A stretch of 64,000 nt of DNA, taken from positions 2,728,001-2,792,000 of the forward strand of contig NZ_SAUN01000001.1 of NCBI RefSeq assembly GCF_004011505.1, written 5' to 3'. The DNA is from Nonomuraea polychroma (lineage in GTDB: Bacteria > Actinomycetota > Actinomycetes > Streptosporangiales > Streptosporangiaceae). The position numbers were made by a program, and so were the translations under genes. The notes beneath the pieces are model-generated. The model saw only the letters and a list, made by a program, of their open reading frames with translations. It was not told where the DNA came from and searched no databases. Positions 30,135 to 39,000 of this stretch are shown here, in pieces. Numbering within the stretch: position 1 is the first letter of the stretch; each line of letters starts with the position of its first letter.

Positions 30135-31238
30135 ATGGCCTATGTGCGTACCGGAGTCGAACGGCTGTCGGCGGATCCCGCGCTCGCGGGAGGGGCCCGC
30201 CTCGGCCTTGTCACCAATCCCACCGGAGTCCTGCCCGACCTGACCCCGACGCCGGACGCGCTGCTGGCCGCGGGGCTGCGGCTGACCGCCATGTTCGGAC
30301 CCGAACACGGCCTGCGCGGCACCGCCCAGGCGGACGGGAGCGAGGCCGACACGGTGGACGAGAGGACCGGCCTGCCGGTGCACGACACCCACAAGCTGTC
30401 GGGCGAGGCACTGGACAGGGTGGTGGCTGCCGCCGGCGTGGACACGCTGGTCTTCGACATCGCCGACGTGGGGACGCGGTTCTACACCTACGTCTGGACG
30501 ATGTACGACATGATGGCGTCGGCCGCCCGGCTGGGGCTGCGGTTCGTGGTGCTGGACCGGCCCAACCCGCTCGGCGGGAACGTTACCGAGGGCCCCCTGC
30601 CCGATCCGGCGTTCGCGAGCTTCGTGGGCAGGTTCCCGCTGCCGATCCGGCACGGCAGGACGGCCGGTGAGCTGGCCCTGCTGTTCGGGTTCGACCTGGA
30701 CCTGACCGTGGTGGAGATGGAGGGCTGGCGGCGCGACATGGCCTACGCCGAGACCGGCCTGCCGTGGGTGATGCCGTCGGTCAACATGCCGACCCTGGAC
30801 ACCGCGCTCGTCTACCCGGGGACCGGCCTGTTCGAAGGGACGAACTTCTCCGAGGGGCGCGGCACGACCAGGCCGTTCGAGCTGGTCGGAGCTCCCTACG
30901 CCGACGCGCGCTTCGCCTCCGAGCTCAATGCGCTCGGCCTGCCCGGCGTGCGGTTCCGGGAGGTGTGGTTCACCCCGATGTTCCACAAGCACGCCGGGAT
31001 CCCCGTACGCGGGGTGCAGGTGCACGTGCACGACCGGGATGCGTTCCGGCCGGTGCTGACGGGCCTGTCCATGCTGCACGTGGCCCGCACGCTCTACCCG
31101 GACGACTTCGGCCTGCTGGAGTTCCTCGACGACCTGTGGGGCTCCGGCACGCTGACGAGCCGCCTGAAGGCCGGTGAGGACCCCCGCGACCTGTGCCCGC
31201 CGCCCGGATGCCCGGCGGGACGGCTGCTCTATGCGTGA
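30135..31238 (+). CDS. namZ: DUF1343 family exo-beta-N-acetylmuramidase (NamZ-like)
   Basis: This 367-residue protein carries the DUF1343 signatures TNPTGV, MFGPEHGLRG (Glu57-His58), YTYVWTMYDMM, RPNPLGG and EGTNFSEGRGTT. NamZ enzymes release MurNAc from the non-reducing end of peptidoglycan chains. The position divergent to murQ and next to a peptide-type ABC importer supports that role. No signal peptide is visible at ATG 30135, so it may act on imported muropeptides. Its stop lies two bases before the convergent GNAT gene. Confidence 0.88.
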   Translation: MAYVRTGVERLSADPALAGGARLGLVTNPTGVLPDLTPTPDALLAAGLRLTAMFGPEHGLRGTAQADGSEADTVDERTGLPVHDTHKLSGEALDRVVAAAGVDTLVFDIADVGTRFYTYVWTMYDMMASAARLGLRFVVLDRPNPLGGNVTEGPLPDPAFASFVGRFPLPIRHGRTAGELALLFGFDLDLTVVEMEGWRRDMAYAETGLPWVMPSVNMPTLDTALVYPGTGLFEGTNFSEGRGTTRPFELVGAPYADARFASELNALGLPGVRFREVWFTPMFHKHAGIPVRGVQVHVHDRDAFRPVLTGLSMLHVARTLYPDDFGLLEFLDDLWGSGTLTSRLKAGEDPRDLCPPPGCPAGRLLYA

Positions 31239-31240
31239 CA

Positions 31241-32083
31241 TCACACCAGGTCGCGCCGGTAGAGCCAGAAGACGCGCTCGGCCCGCGCGCCCACGGCACG
31301 CGAGTAGAAGCGCAGCGGCCCGACCCAGCCGATCTGCGCGCTGGCCTGGCCCGCGGCCCGCTGCTCGGCCAGGCACCTGCGCAGCAGCACCCGGCCGAGG
31401 CCGAGCCCGCGAGCGGCCGGCGCGGTCCCCATCGGCCCGAACCAGGCCGGCCGGGCCCCCCAGGCGGCGAAGGCGATGATCGTGCCGTCGCGCTCGGCGT
31501 AGTGCAGGCCGGCCGCGTTGGCCGCCTCCCACGCCCACCGCTCGTTCCAGTGCTCGGCGACGAACGCGGCGACCCGCTCCCGGTCCTCGCCGGCCGCGCG
31601 CACGGCCACCCCCGCCTTCTCCAGGCGCGGCAGGTCCTCCTCGACGGACAGGTCGCCGGTCAGGTCGGCCGTCATGTTCCAGGCCACGTGGTAGCGCTCG
31701 TAGCCGAGGCTCTCGGCCAGGCAGGCGGCGGCGGTGTAGCGCACGTCGATGCCGGGCCAGGCGTAGCACGGCGGGTTCCCGGCCCAGCGGGCCTGCCGCG
31801 CGCCCTGGTCGCGCAACCATTCCTCGGCTGCCAGCACCAGCGCCCGGCCGCGCCCCTGTCCCTGCGCCGACGGGTGCACCGCCAGCAGGTCGAGGTGGCC
31901 GACGCCGGGGTCCTCGGACGACAGGGACGCCATCACGACGCCGCCGTCCACGGTCAGCGCCGTCCACCGCCGGTCGGCCGGCGGCCGCGACAGCCGCGCC
32001 ACGAGGGCCGCGCCCTCCCCGGTGTCCAGCGTCAGCGCGGCCTCGGCGATCGTCGCCGCCTCGGCGAGCTGTGCAGACGTCAT
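31241..32083 (-). CDS. Tandem GNAT-domain acetyltransferase
   Basis: This 280-residue protein has two GNAT folds. The first has the acetyl-CoA loop HPSAQGQGRGRALV (about 70-83). The second has APAARGLGLGRVLLRRCL (about 220-240) followed by IGWVGPLRFYSRAVG. Its ATG overlaps the stop of the ABC ATPase gene (32081-32085), making it the last gene of the importer operon. This strongly suggests it modifies an imported muropeptide, amino sugar or amino acid. The acceptor is not known. The longer upstream frame is antisense or overlaps the ATPase and is not used. Confidence 0.82.
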   Translation of the reverse strand: MTSAQLAEAATIAEAALTLDTGEGAALVARLSRPPADRRWTALTVDGGVVMASLSSEDPGVGHLDLLAVHPSAQGQGRGRALVLAAEEWLRDQGARQARWAGNPPCYAWPGIDVRYTAAACLAESLGYERYHVAWNMTADLTGDLSVEEDLPRLEKAGVAVRAAGEDRERVAAFVAEHWNERWAWEAANAAGLHYAERDGTIIAFAAWGARPAWFGPMGTAPAARGLGLGRVLLRRCLAEQRAAGQASAQIGWVGPLRFYSRAVGARAERVFWLYRRDLV

Positions 32084-33093
32084 CACACCTCGCTCATCGG
32101 GCGGGCGATGACGCTGCGGCGCTCGGGGTAGAAGCACGCGTGCTCCTGCGGCACCCCCTCTGTCAGCTGCAGCAGCGGCCGCTCGCTCGTGCACCGCTCG
32201 CCCCGGAACGGGCAGCGGCGGACGAACAGGCAGCCCTCGTCGGCCTGGCTGTCGTCCAGCGTCTCCAGCGGCATCACCGGCTGCTCGCCCGGCTGCTCCA
32301 GGCCGTGCAGCACCGGGATGGCCGACAGCAGCGCCTGCGTGTAGGGGTGCACGGGATCGGCGATGACCGTGTCCACCGTGCCGCGCTCCACCACCTGCCC
32401 ACGATAGATCACGTACAGCTCGCCGTCGTCGCCGATGTAGCGGGCCGTGGCCACGTCGTGCGTGATGAACAGCACGCTCACGCCGAGCCGCTCACGCAGG
32501 TCCTTCAGCAGCGCCAGGATGCCCAGCCGCAGCGACACGTCGATCATCGAGACGGCCTCGTCGGCGACCAGCATCTCCGGGTCCACGGTCAGCGCCCGCG
32601 CGATGACGACGCGCTGCCGCATGCCGCCGGACAGCTGGTGCGGGTAACGCGCCAGCACGGAGCCCGGGTCCAGGCCCACCAGCGTCAGCACCTCGGCCGC
32701 CCGCTCCTCGATCCATGACGAGGACCGTCCGGTCTGGCCGGCCCGCAGGCTCAGCGGCGCGTACAGGGTCTGGTGGATCGTCCTCGTCGGGTTCAGCGCC
32801 GAGTACGGGTCCTGGTGGATCATCTGGATCTTGCGGAAGTGCGGCTGCCGGTGCTTGGGCTTCAACGACGACATCGCGACGCCGTCGATGACCATCTCGC
32901 CCCCGTCGTACGTCTCCAGCCCCGCGATGATCCGCCCCAGCGTGGTCTTGCCACACCCGGACTCGCCGATGAACGACGCCGCGCCGCCCTTCGGAATCGC
33001 GAAGTCGACGCCGCGCAGCGCCTGGACCTCCCGCGCGCCGAGCACCTTGCCCCGCTGCTTGAACGTCTTGACGATGCCGGTCCCGGTGATCAC
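32083..33093 (-). CDS. Oligopeptide-type ABC transporter ATPase (DppF/OppF-like)
   Basis: This 336-residue ATPase has Walker A GESGCGKTT, signature LSGGMRQRV, Walker B MLVADEAVSMIDVS and the H-loop FITHD. The C-terminal oligopeptide-transporter extension has the Cys cluster GCLFVRRCPFRGERC that often binds an Fe-S centre. The Walker B run carries Ala-Val-Ser where most relatives have Pro-Thr-Ser. GTG 33093 overlaps the preceding ATPase stop. It energises the importer together with the next gene upstream. Confidence 0.9.
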   Translation of the reverse strand: MITGTGIVKTFKQRGKVLGAREVQALRGVDFAIPKGGAASFIGESGCGKTTLGRIIAGLETYDGGEMVIDGVAMSSLKPKHRQPHFRKIQMIHQDPYSALNPTRTIHQTLYAPLSLRAGQTGRSSSWIEERAAEVLTLVGLDPGSVLARYPHQLSGGMRQRVVIARALTVDPEMLVADEAVSMIDVSLRLGILALLKDLRERLGVSVLFITHDVATARYIGDDGELYVIYRGQVVERGTVDTVIADPVHPYTQALLSAIPVLHGLEQPGEQPVMPLETLDDSQADEGCLFVRRCPFRGERCTSERPLLQLTEGVPQEHACFYPERRSVIARPMSEV

Positions 33094-34139
33094 GCGTGCT
33101 CCTTCACGTTCACGGCATGGCAGGCCACGACTCGCGGCCCGTCGGACAGCGCCGCCGGGTCCACGGTGTCGCAGACGTCCATGCGCAGCGGGCAGCGCTC
33201 TCTGAACACGCAACCCTCCTTCGGCACGGTCGCCAGCGTCGGCGGCCGTCCCGGCAACGCCTGTGCCTCGTCGATGTCGCCGACGAGCCGTGGAATGGCC
33301 TTGATCAGCCCTCTGGTGTACGGGTGCCGCGGCGCGCCGAGCACCTGCCTCGTGGGGCCCTGCTCGACCAGGCGGCCGCCGTACATGACGGCCAGCCGGT
33401 CGGCGACCTCCGCCACCACGCCGATGTCGTGCGTGATCACCAGGGTGGTCAGGCCACGCTCGGCGTGCACCTCGCGCACGATCTTCAGGATATTGGCCTG
33501 CGTGATCATGTCGAGCGCGGTCGTCGGCTCGTCCAGCACCACCAGGTGGGCGTTGAGCACCAGCGCCAGCATGATGCCGACCCGCTGGCGCATGCCGCCG
33601 GACAGCTCGTGCTGGTGCGAGTCGAGCACCCTGGCCCCGTCCAGCCCCATCCGGCCGAGCAGCTCCTTGGCCTCGCGCACCAGGCCGCGCAGGTCGTCCA
33701 CCCCGTGCGAGCGGCCCAGGTCGAGCAGCTGCTTGCCGACCGTCTTGAGCGGGTTGAGGGAGTTCTGGGCGGCCTGGAAGACGTACCCGACGTGCTTGCC
33801 GCGCGCCTTGCGCAGGTCCTCGCCGCGCAGCGCGACCACGTCGCCGAGCCCGTCGATGTCGACGCTGCCCGCCGCGATCCTGCCCGGCGGCTGCACCGCG
33901 TTCAGCAGCGACAACGCCAGCGTGGACTTGCCGGAGCCGGACTCGCCGACGATGCCGGTGATGGTGCCGGGCTCGAGCGTCAGCGTCACGTCCCTGACGG
34001 CGGGCAGCTCGCCCGCGGGGGTCTTGTAGACGACCGTGAGGCCGTCGACGCGCACTCCCGGCGCTTGTTTGGCCAGGCGGCCTTCGGCCTCCTGACTAAG
34101 AGCGCTGTGTCTAATGGTGCCCTCGCTTCGCTGGGTCAC
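33090..34139 (-). CDS. Oligopeptide-type ABC transporter ATPase (DppD/OppD-like)
   Basis: This 349-residue ATPase has Walker A GESGSGKST, signature LSGGMRQRV, Walker B VVLDEPTTALD and H-loop ITHD. The C-terminal extension contains the Cys motif CVFRERCPLRMDVC. GTG 34139 was chosen because GAGGAG lies eight bases upstream and the permease stop is at 34145. The larger open frame continues through the permease antisense and is ignored. It forms a heterodimer with the next ATPase. Confidence 0.9.
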   Translation of the reverse strand: MTQRSEGTIRHSALSQEAEGRLAKQAPGVRVDGLTVVYKTPAGELPAVRDVTLTLEPGTITGIVGESGSGKSTLALSLLNAVQPPGRIAAGSVDIDGLGDVVALRGEDLRKARGKHVGYVFQAAQNSLNPLKTVGKQLLDLGRSHGVDDLRGLVREAKELLGRMGLDGARVLDSHQHELSGGMRQRVGIMLALVLNAHLVVLDEPTTALDMITQANILKIVREVHAERGLTTLVITHDIGVVAEVADRLAVMYGGRLVEQGPTRQVLGAPRHPYTRGLIKAIPRLVGDIDEAQALPGRPPTLATVPKEGCVFRERCPLRMDVCDTVDPAALSDGPRVVACHAVNVKEHA

Positions 34140-34144
34140 GTGTT

Positions 34145-35044
34145 CTACTCCTCGCGCAGCCGGGGGTTGAAGATCTCGTCCATGGCGTCGACCACGAGCA
34201 CGATGGCCAGCGTCAACAGCAGGATCGCCAGCAGCGGCCCGAGCAGGAAGCCGAGCGCGCTCGGCACGGTCAGCGCGCCGGAGCGGAACACGGCCGTGTT
34301 GAGCATCTGGCCCCAGTTGTTCGACTCGTAGGGCAGCACGCCCAGGAAGAACAGGCCGACCTGCGAGTACACGCCGCCGGTGATCGCGATCAGCATGTTC
34401 ATCGCGATGTACGGCGCCATGCTCGGCAGCAGCTCCTTGCCCACGATGTGCGAGGTGGACAGCCCGAGCCCGCGCGCCGCCTCGATGAAGCCGCGCTCGC
34501 GCAGCGACAACGTCTGCGACCGCACCGCCCGCGCCACGCCGCCCCAGCTGAGCAGCCCCAGCACCAGGCCCATCTGCACGGCGCTGCTGAACTTCCACAC
34601 GGTGGACAGCACCAGCAGCAGCGGCAGGCCGGGAATGGTCAGCTTCATGTCGGTCAGCCGCATGAGAACCGTGTCCCAGCGGCCCCGCTTGAAGCCGGAG
34701 AACAGCCCGATCCCGGTGCCCACGACCACCGTGATGACGGCGGTCACGAGCGCCGCGAGCAGCACGTACCGCGACCCGGTCACCACCAGCGCGATGACGT
34801 CCCTGCCCTGGTCGTCGGTGCCGAGCCAGTGCTCCCAGCTCGGCGGCCTGGTGATCTGGTCGGGGTCGCCGGGCAGCGGGTTCGGGTAGAACATCGGCCC
34901 GAACACGCCCATGAACACGAACCCGATCATGAGCGCCGCGCCCACCAGGCGGCTGGGCTTGCGCTTCATGACCCGCCAGACGCCCCGCCAGAAGTTGCGG
35001 CGCATCGCGGCGCTGGTGGATGAGCTCTCCAGGAGAACACTCAT
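34145..35044 (-). CDS. ABC transporter permease (DppC/OppC-like)
   Basis: This 299-residue inner-membrane permease has a cytosolic N-terminus and about six helices. It carries the DppC hallmark WLGTDDQGRDV just after TM1 and an EAA loop (FIEAARGLGLSTSHIVGKELLP). Overlap of ATGA type with the DppB-like gene shows tight co-expression. It is probably part of a muropeptide or peptide channel together with that protein. Confidence 0.92.
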   Translation of the reverse strand: MSVLLESSSTSAAMRRNFWRGVWRVMKRKPSRLVGAALMIGFVFMGVFGPMFYPNPLPGDPDQITRPPSWEHWLGTDDQGRDVIALVVTGSRYVLLAALVTAVITVVVGTGIGLFSGFKRGRWDTVLMRLTDMKLTIPGLPLLLVLSTVWKFSSAVQMGLVLGLLSWGGVARAVRSQTLSLRERGFIEAARGLGLSTSHIVGKELLPSMAPYIAMNMLIAITGGVYSQVGLFFLGVLPYESNNWGQMLNTAVFRSGALTVPSALGFLLGPLLAILLLTLAIVLVVDAMDEIFNPRLREE

Positions 35045-36051
35045 GCCGACACCTCCTCCCCGCTGCGCACCCGCGGGTCGATCACGCTGTAGAACAGGTC
35101 AGCGAGGATGTTCGCCACGATGATCGCGACCGTGATCAGCAGGAACGCCCCGCCCATCAGCGCGTAGTCGCGCATCGTGATGCTGTCGAGCAGCAGCTTG
35201 CCGAGCCCCGGATAGTTGAAGATGCGCTCGATGAACACCGCGCCGCCCAGCAGCAGACCCAGCGACAACGCCAGGATCGTGAACAGCGGCAGGATCGCGT
35301 TGCGCGCGATGTACCTGAAGATGATCGACCGCTTCATCCCGCGCAGCTCGGCGGCCAGGATGAAGTCGTCGCCGAGCACCGTGACGACGCTTGACTTCAT
35401 CGCCAGGATCCAGCCGCCGTACGCCGACAGCGCGTACGTCGCCACCGGCAGCACCGCGTGCTCGGCCAGCGAGCCGATGTAGCCGGCGTTGAACCCGGGC
35501 TCGAAGAGGATGTCCACGGGCCCGTCGCTCGGCAGGATCGGGATGAGCGTGGCGAAGATCGCGCCCAGCAGCAGCCCCAGCACGTACTGGGGCACGCCGT
35601 GCAGCAGCGATCCGGAGATCGCCAGCACGTCGCCGAGCTTGCCGCTGCGCTTGATGGCCGCGTAGACGCCCATGATGATGCCGACGAGGAAGCTCAGCAG
35701 CGTCCCGGCCAGCACCGGTAGAACGGTCCACTTGGCCGCCTCGGCCAGCACGTCCGTGACCGGCGCGCCGGCGTGGGTGACGGACTGGCCGAGGTCGAAC
35801 GTGAACAGCCCCGAGATGTAGTCGCCGTACTGCGCCCAGAGGGAGCCCTTCGGCTGGAACCCGTACAGCACACGCGTGGCCTGCTCGGCCGCCTCGGGCG
35901 ACATGCCCTGCTCGATCAGTTTCTGCGTGTGCGCGGCGACGGGGTCGCCGGGGATGCTCCTGACGATGAAGAAACTGATCGTGGCGACGACCAGGATCAT
36001 GACGACCCCGCGGGCCAGATGGCCCGCGAGCCTGCGTGCGATAGCAATCAT
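35041..36051 (-). CDS. ABC transporter permease (DppB/OppB-like)
   Basis: This 336-residue permease has TM1 at residues 12-30 and a periplasmic loop with RSIPGDPVAAHTQKLIEQG. Four or five further helices follow, with the EAA loop AAELRGMKRSIIFRYIARNAILP. The C-terminus VFIERIFNYPGLGKLLLDSI is typical of DppB. It lies three bases after the substrate-binding protein gene and overlaps the DppC-like gene. Confidence 0.92.
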   Translation of the reverse strand: MIAIARRLAGHLARGVVMILVVATISFFIVRSIPGDPVAAHTQKLIEQGMSPEAAEQATRVLYGFQPKGSLWAQYGDYISGLFTFDLGQSVTHAGAPVTDVLAEAAKWTVLPVLAGTLLSFLVGIIMGVYAAIKRSGKLGDVLAISGSLLHGVPQYVLGLLLGAIFATLIPILPSDGPVDILFEPGFNAGYIGSLAEHAVLPVATYALSAYGGWILAMKSSVVTVLGDDFILAAELRGMKRSIIFRYIARNAILPLFTILALSLGLLLGGAVFIERIFNYPGLGKLLLDSITMRDYALMGGAFLLITVAIIVANILADLFYSVIDPRVRSGEEVSA

Positions 36052-36054
36052 GTA

Positions 36055-37875
36055 TTACTGCTTCTTCTTGACCATGCCGAGCTGCATCCACACCCCCGCG
36101 GGGAGGCGCAGCACGTCGCTGTCCTGCTCAGGCCAGCCGCCGAACCGCGTGGTGTTGGTGAACTGCGTGTTCACGTAGTCCCACAGCTGGATCGCCGGGA
36201 GGTCCTGATTGGCTGTCTTGGCGAGCTGCGCCATGATGGGCTTGGCCTCCTCGGCGGAGACCGCGTTCAGCTTGGCGGTCAGCTCACCGGGGTTGACCTT
36301 GCCGACGCCCTCGACGTCGATCTCCTCTGCGCTGCCCATCCAGTTGCCGCCCTTGCCCGGCGCGCTGTGCGCGACCTTGCCGGCGACGTTGGTCCAGCCG
36401 TTGGAGGCGCCATAGAGGCGCTGGAAGATGTCGTACGGCGCGGGGCCGAGCGCCATCAGCCAGAAGCCGACGTCATACTTGCCTGCTGCGATCTCCTCCA
36501 GGTAGACGGGGTAGTCCGCGACGGTCACGACCTCGGCGTCGACGCCGTTCGCGACCAGCTGGCTCTTGATGTTCTCCTGCGCGGAGATCCAGTCGGAGAA
36601 CGGCGCGGGCGCGGTCATGGTGACCTTCCACGGCGAGCCGTCGGCCAGCGTCCACTTGCCGTCCTTCTTCTGCAGGCCGGCCTGCTTGAACTCCGCCTCC
36701 GCCTTGGCCACGTCGTGCTTGTACGGCTCCAGGGCGGCCAGCTCCGAGCCGATCCACTCCTGGGCCGGCTTCTGGTGGATGCCGGAGGTCGTCACGGCCG
36801 GGGTGCCGCCCTCGGGCGAGGCCACCTTGGTGACCTGCTCGCGGTCGATCAGGTACGCCAGGCCGCGGCGCACGTGCACGTTGTCGTACGGCTTCTTCGA
36901 CTGGTTGAACGCCATGCCGACGGCCACCGGCGAGAAGCCCCTGATGACGTTGGAGCCGGGCGCCTGCTTGATCCGGTTCATCACGTCGCTGGGCATGGCG
37001 GTGAAGCCTGCCTGGTCGAGCTTGCCGGCGCTCAGGTAGTTCCAGATCTGCTCGTTGCCGCTGTAGTTGAGGAACTTGACCTGGTCAGGAACGATGTTCG
37101 TGGCGTTGTAGAAGTTCTTGTTCTTCAGCAGCAGCGCCTCGCCGGGGTTGACCCGCTCCAGCACGAACGGGCCGGCGGAGACGTCCTTCGGCGGAGCGAA
37201 GGCGAGGACCTTCTGGCCGATGGCGAGGATCTCCTCGCGAGCCTTGTCGGCCGCGTCGCCGGTGCCCTTGGAGGCCTTGAGCTTGTCCCAGAAGTCGGCG
37301 GGCAGCACGCTGCTCCACACATGCGCGGGGACGACGAAGCTGTCCATGACGCCCCGGGCGAACTTCGCGCTGGGGTTGCTCATGTCCTGGGTGATCTTGA
37401 CGGTCTTGTCGTCGACGACCTGGATGTCGGCCGCCGCACCGGCCGCGCCCGGCGTGACCGCGAACGCGGTGCTGCCGGTCGTGTAGGCGATGCCCAAGGA
37501 CAGCTTGACGTCCTCGGCGGTGATGGGCTTGCCGTCGGACCACTTGCCGTTCGGCTGCAGGTGAAGGGTGATCGAGGAGTTGTCGGGCGCGATGTCCCAC
37601 TTCGCCGCGATGCCCGGGTAGAACTGGTTGGGGTCGGTAAGATGGTTCTTAACCCAGCCGAGCTTCATCGCGTTGTAGCCCAGGAAAGAGTTGCCCTTCG
37701 GCGCCCACGGGTTCGCGGGGCCGCTGGCATCGAGGCCTGGCTTGAGCACGTCGACCGTGGTGAAGAGGCCGCCACCGCCGCCTGAGCCGCTGGAATTGTT
37801 GGTTGAACCGCCGCTGCACGCCGCTGTCGCGGTGGCAAGGCCCAGCAACGCCACTACCGCTGCCAGTCGCTTCAT
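36055..37875 (-). CDS. ABC transporter substrate-binding lipoprotein (SBP family 5)
   Basis: This 606-residue lipoprotein has its lipobox in GLATATAACSGG (Cys near residue 19), followed by a Gly/Ser linker. The DppA/OppA-like body includes KWDIAPDNSSITLHLQPNGK, DGKPITAEDVKLSL and RRGLAYLIDREQV. It captures the ligand outside the cell and delivers it to the two permeases. The ligand is inferred to be muropeptide or peptide from the neighbouring murQ and namZ genes. GGAG lies seven bases before the ATG. Confidence 0.92.
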   Translation of the reverse strand: MKRLAAVVALLGLATATAACSGGSTNNSSGSGGGGGLFTTVDVLKPGLDASGPANPWAPKGNSFLGYNAMKLGWVKNHLTDPNQFYPGIAAKWDIAPDNSSITLHLQPNGKWSDGKPITAEDVKLSLGIAYTTGSTAFAVTPGAAGAAADIQVVDDKTVKITQDMSNPSAKFARGVMDSFVVPAHVWSSVLPADFWDKLKASKGTGDAADKAREEILAIGQKVLAFAPPKDVSAGPFVLERVNPGEALLLKNKNFYNATNIVPDQVKFLNYSGNEQIWNYLSAGKLDQAGFTAMPSDVMNRIKQAPGSNVIRGFSPVAVGMAFNQSKKPYDNVHVRRGLAYLIDREQVTKVASPEGGTPAVTTSGIHQKPAQEWIGSELAALEPYKHDVAKAEAEFKQAGLQKKDGKWTLADGSPWKVTMTAPAPFSDWISAQENIKSQLVANGVDAEVVTVADYPVYLEEIAAGKYDVGFWLMALGPAPYDIFQRLYGASNGWTNVAGKVAHSAPGKGGNWMGSAEEIDVEGVGKVNPGELTAKLNAVSAEEAKPIMAQLAKTANQDLPAIQLWDYVNTQFTNTTRFGGWPEQDSDVLRLPAGVWMQLGMVKKKQ

Positions 37876-37982
37876 TTGCCGCTCCGGGGGATGTCGGACC
37901 TGTTGAGGATCTAGGGATGACCCGGACACTACGAGCGCCCCACATCTGCGTCAATAATCTCCAGATGTTGTGAGGCTAATGT

Positions 37983-38000
37983 AACTTTCCTTCATCAGTG
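37983..38000. promoter_or_regulatory. Possible ROK-type operator half-site upstream of the importer operon
   Basis: On the minus strand the sequence reads GAAGGAAAGTTACATTA. This resembles the AGGAAAGTTTCCT palindrome used by ROK regulators such as CsnR in Streptomyces, with one well-kept half. It lies about 110 bases upstream of the substrate-binding protein start. It is a weak call. Confidence 0.25.
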
Positions 38001-38034
38001 TGCGGACTGAAGCTAAGCGCCGTCAAGTAAAACT

Positions 38035-39000
38035 TCAGCGGATGACAAGCACGGCAGCCCCGTTGACCTGGTCGTTCGCCAGATCGGTGAGCGCCTGGGC
38101 GGCTGTGTCGAAGGCGTAGGGCGCGATTTTCACGCGCGGCGGATGCGCCAGAGCGAGCTCCAAATAGGCCCGCCCGTCGGCCCTGGTGTTGGCGGTGACA
38201 CTGCGCAGGGTGCGCTCCTGGAACAGGTGCCGGTCGTAGTTCAGCACCGGGACGTCGGTCAGGTGGATCCCGGCGATCGCGAGCGTCCCGCCGCGGTCGA
38301 GCGCCTCCAGCGCGGGCGGCACCAGGTCGCCCACCGGCGCGAACAGGATGGCCGAGTCCAGCGGCTCAGGCGGCCGGTCACCGGCCGAGGCCGCGCCCAG
38401 CTCCAGAGCCAGCGCACGGGAGGCGGCCGACCTCGTCACCGCGTGCACGGTGGCGCCCTGCGCGATGGCCGCCTGCGCGGTCAGGTGCGCCGACGCCCCG
38501 AACCCGTAGATGCCGAGGCGCCCGCCCGCCGGCAGGTCGCAGCGTGCCAGTGCCCGGTAGCCGATGATCCCCGCGCACAGCAGCGGCGCCAGCCGTTCGG
38601 CGGGCACGTCGTCCGGCAGGGCGTAGACGTAGTCCGCGGGGGCCGTCAGGTATTCGGCGAACCCGCCGTCGGCGTCCCACCCCGTATAGCTCGAGTGCGG
38701 GCAGAGGTTCTCCATCCCCCTGGCGCAATACCGGCACTTTCCGCAGGTGGAGCGGAGCCAGGCCACGCCGACCCGCTGCCCGGTGCCCACGACCCGGCCG
38801 ACCGCCTGGTGTCCTGGGGTGGTGAGCGGCCGGCGCGGCTGGAGGTCGCCCTCCGCCAGGTGCAGGTCGGTACGGCACACGCCGCACGCCTCCACCCGTA
38901 CCAGCACCTCGTCCGGCCCTGGCTCGGGAACGTCCCGCTCGACCAGCGCCAGCGGCCCGGAGGCCATCGGCCCCGGCTCGCCCACCACCCACGCTTTCAC
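38035..39000 (-). CDS. Zinc-dependent alcohol dehydrogenase (MDR family)
   Basis: This 321-residue protein has the catalytic zinc ligand Cys in [10 protein letters not shown], the His in TTPGHQAVG, and the structural-zinc cysteines in [15 protein letters not shown]. The cofactor fold [14 protein letters not shown] has an unusual GxGxxA in place of GxGGVG. It probably oxidises an alcohol with NAD(P). GTG 39000 overlaps the M20 gene stop (GTGA), so the two genes are coupled although no metabolic link is obvious. Confidence 0.87.
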   Translation of the reverse strand: MKAWVVGEPGPMASGPLALVERDVPEPGPDEVLVRVEACGVCRTDLHLAEGDLQPRRPLTTPGHQAVGRVVGTGQRVGVAWLRSTCGKCRYCARGMENLCPHSSYTGWDADGGFAEYLTAPADYVYALPDDVPAERLAPLLCAGIIGYRALARCDLPAGGRLGIYGFGASAHLTAQAAIAQGATVHAVTRSAASRALALELGAASAGDRPPEPLDSAILFAPVGDLVPPALEALDRGGTLAIAGIHLTDVPVLNYDRHLFQERTLRSVTANTRADGRAYLELALAHPPRVKIAPYAFDTAAQALTDLANDQVNGAAVLVIR

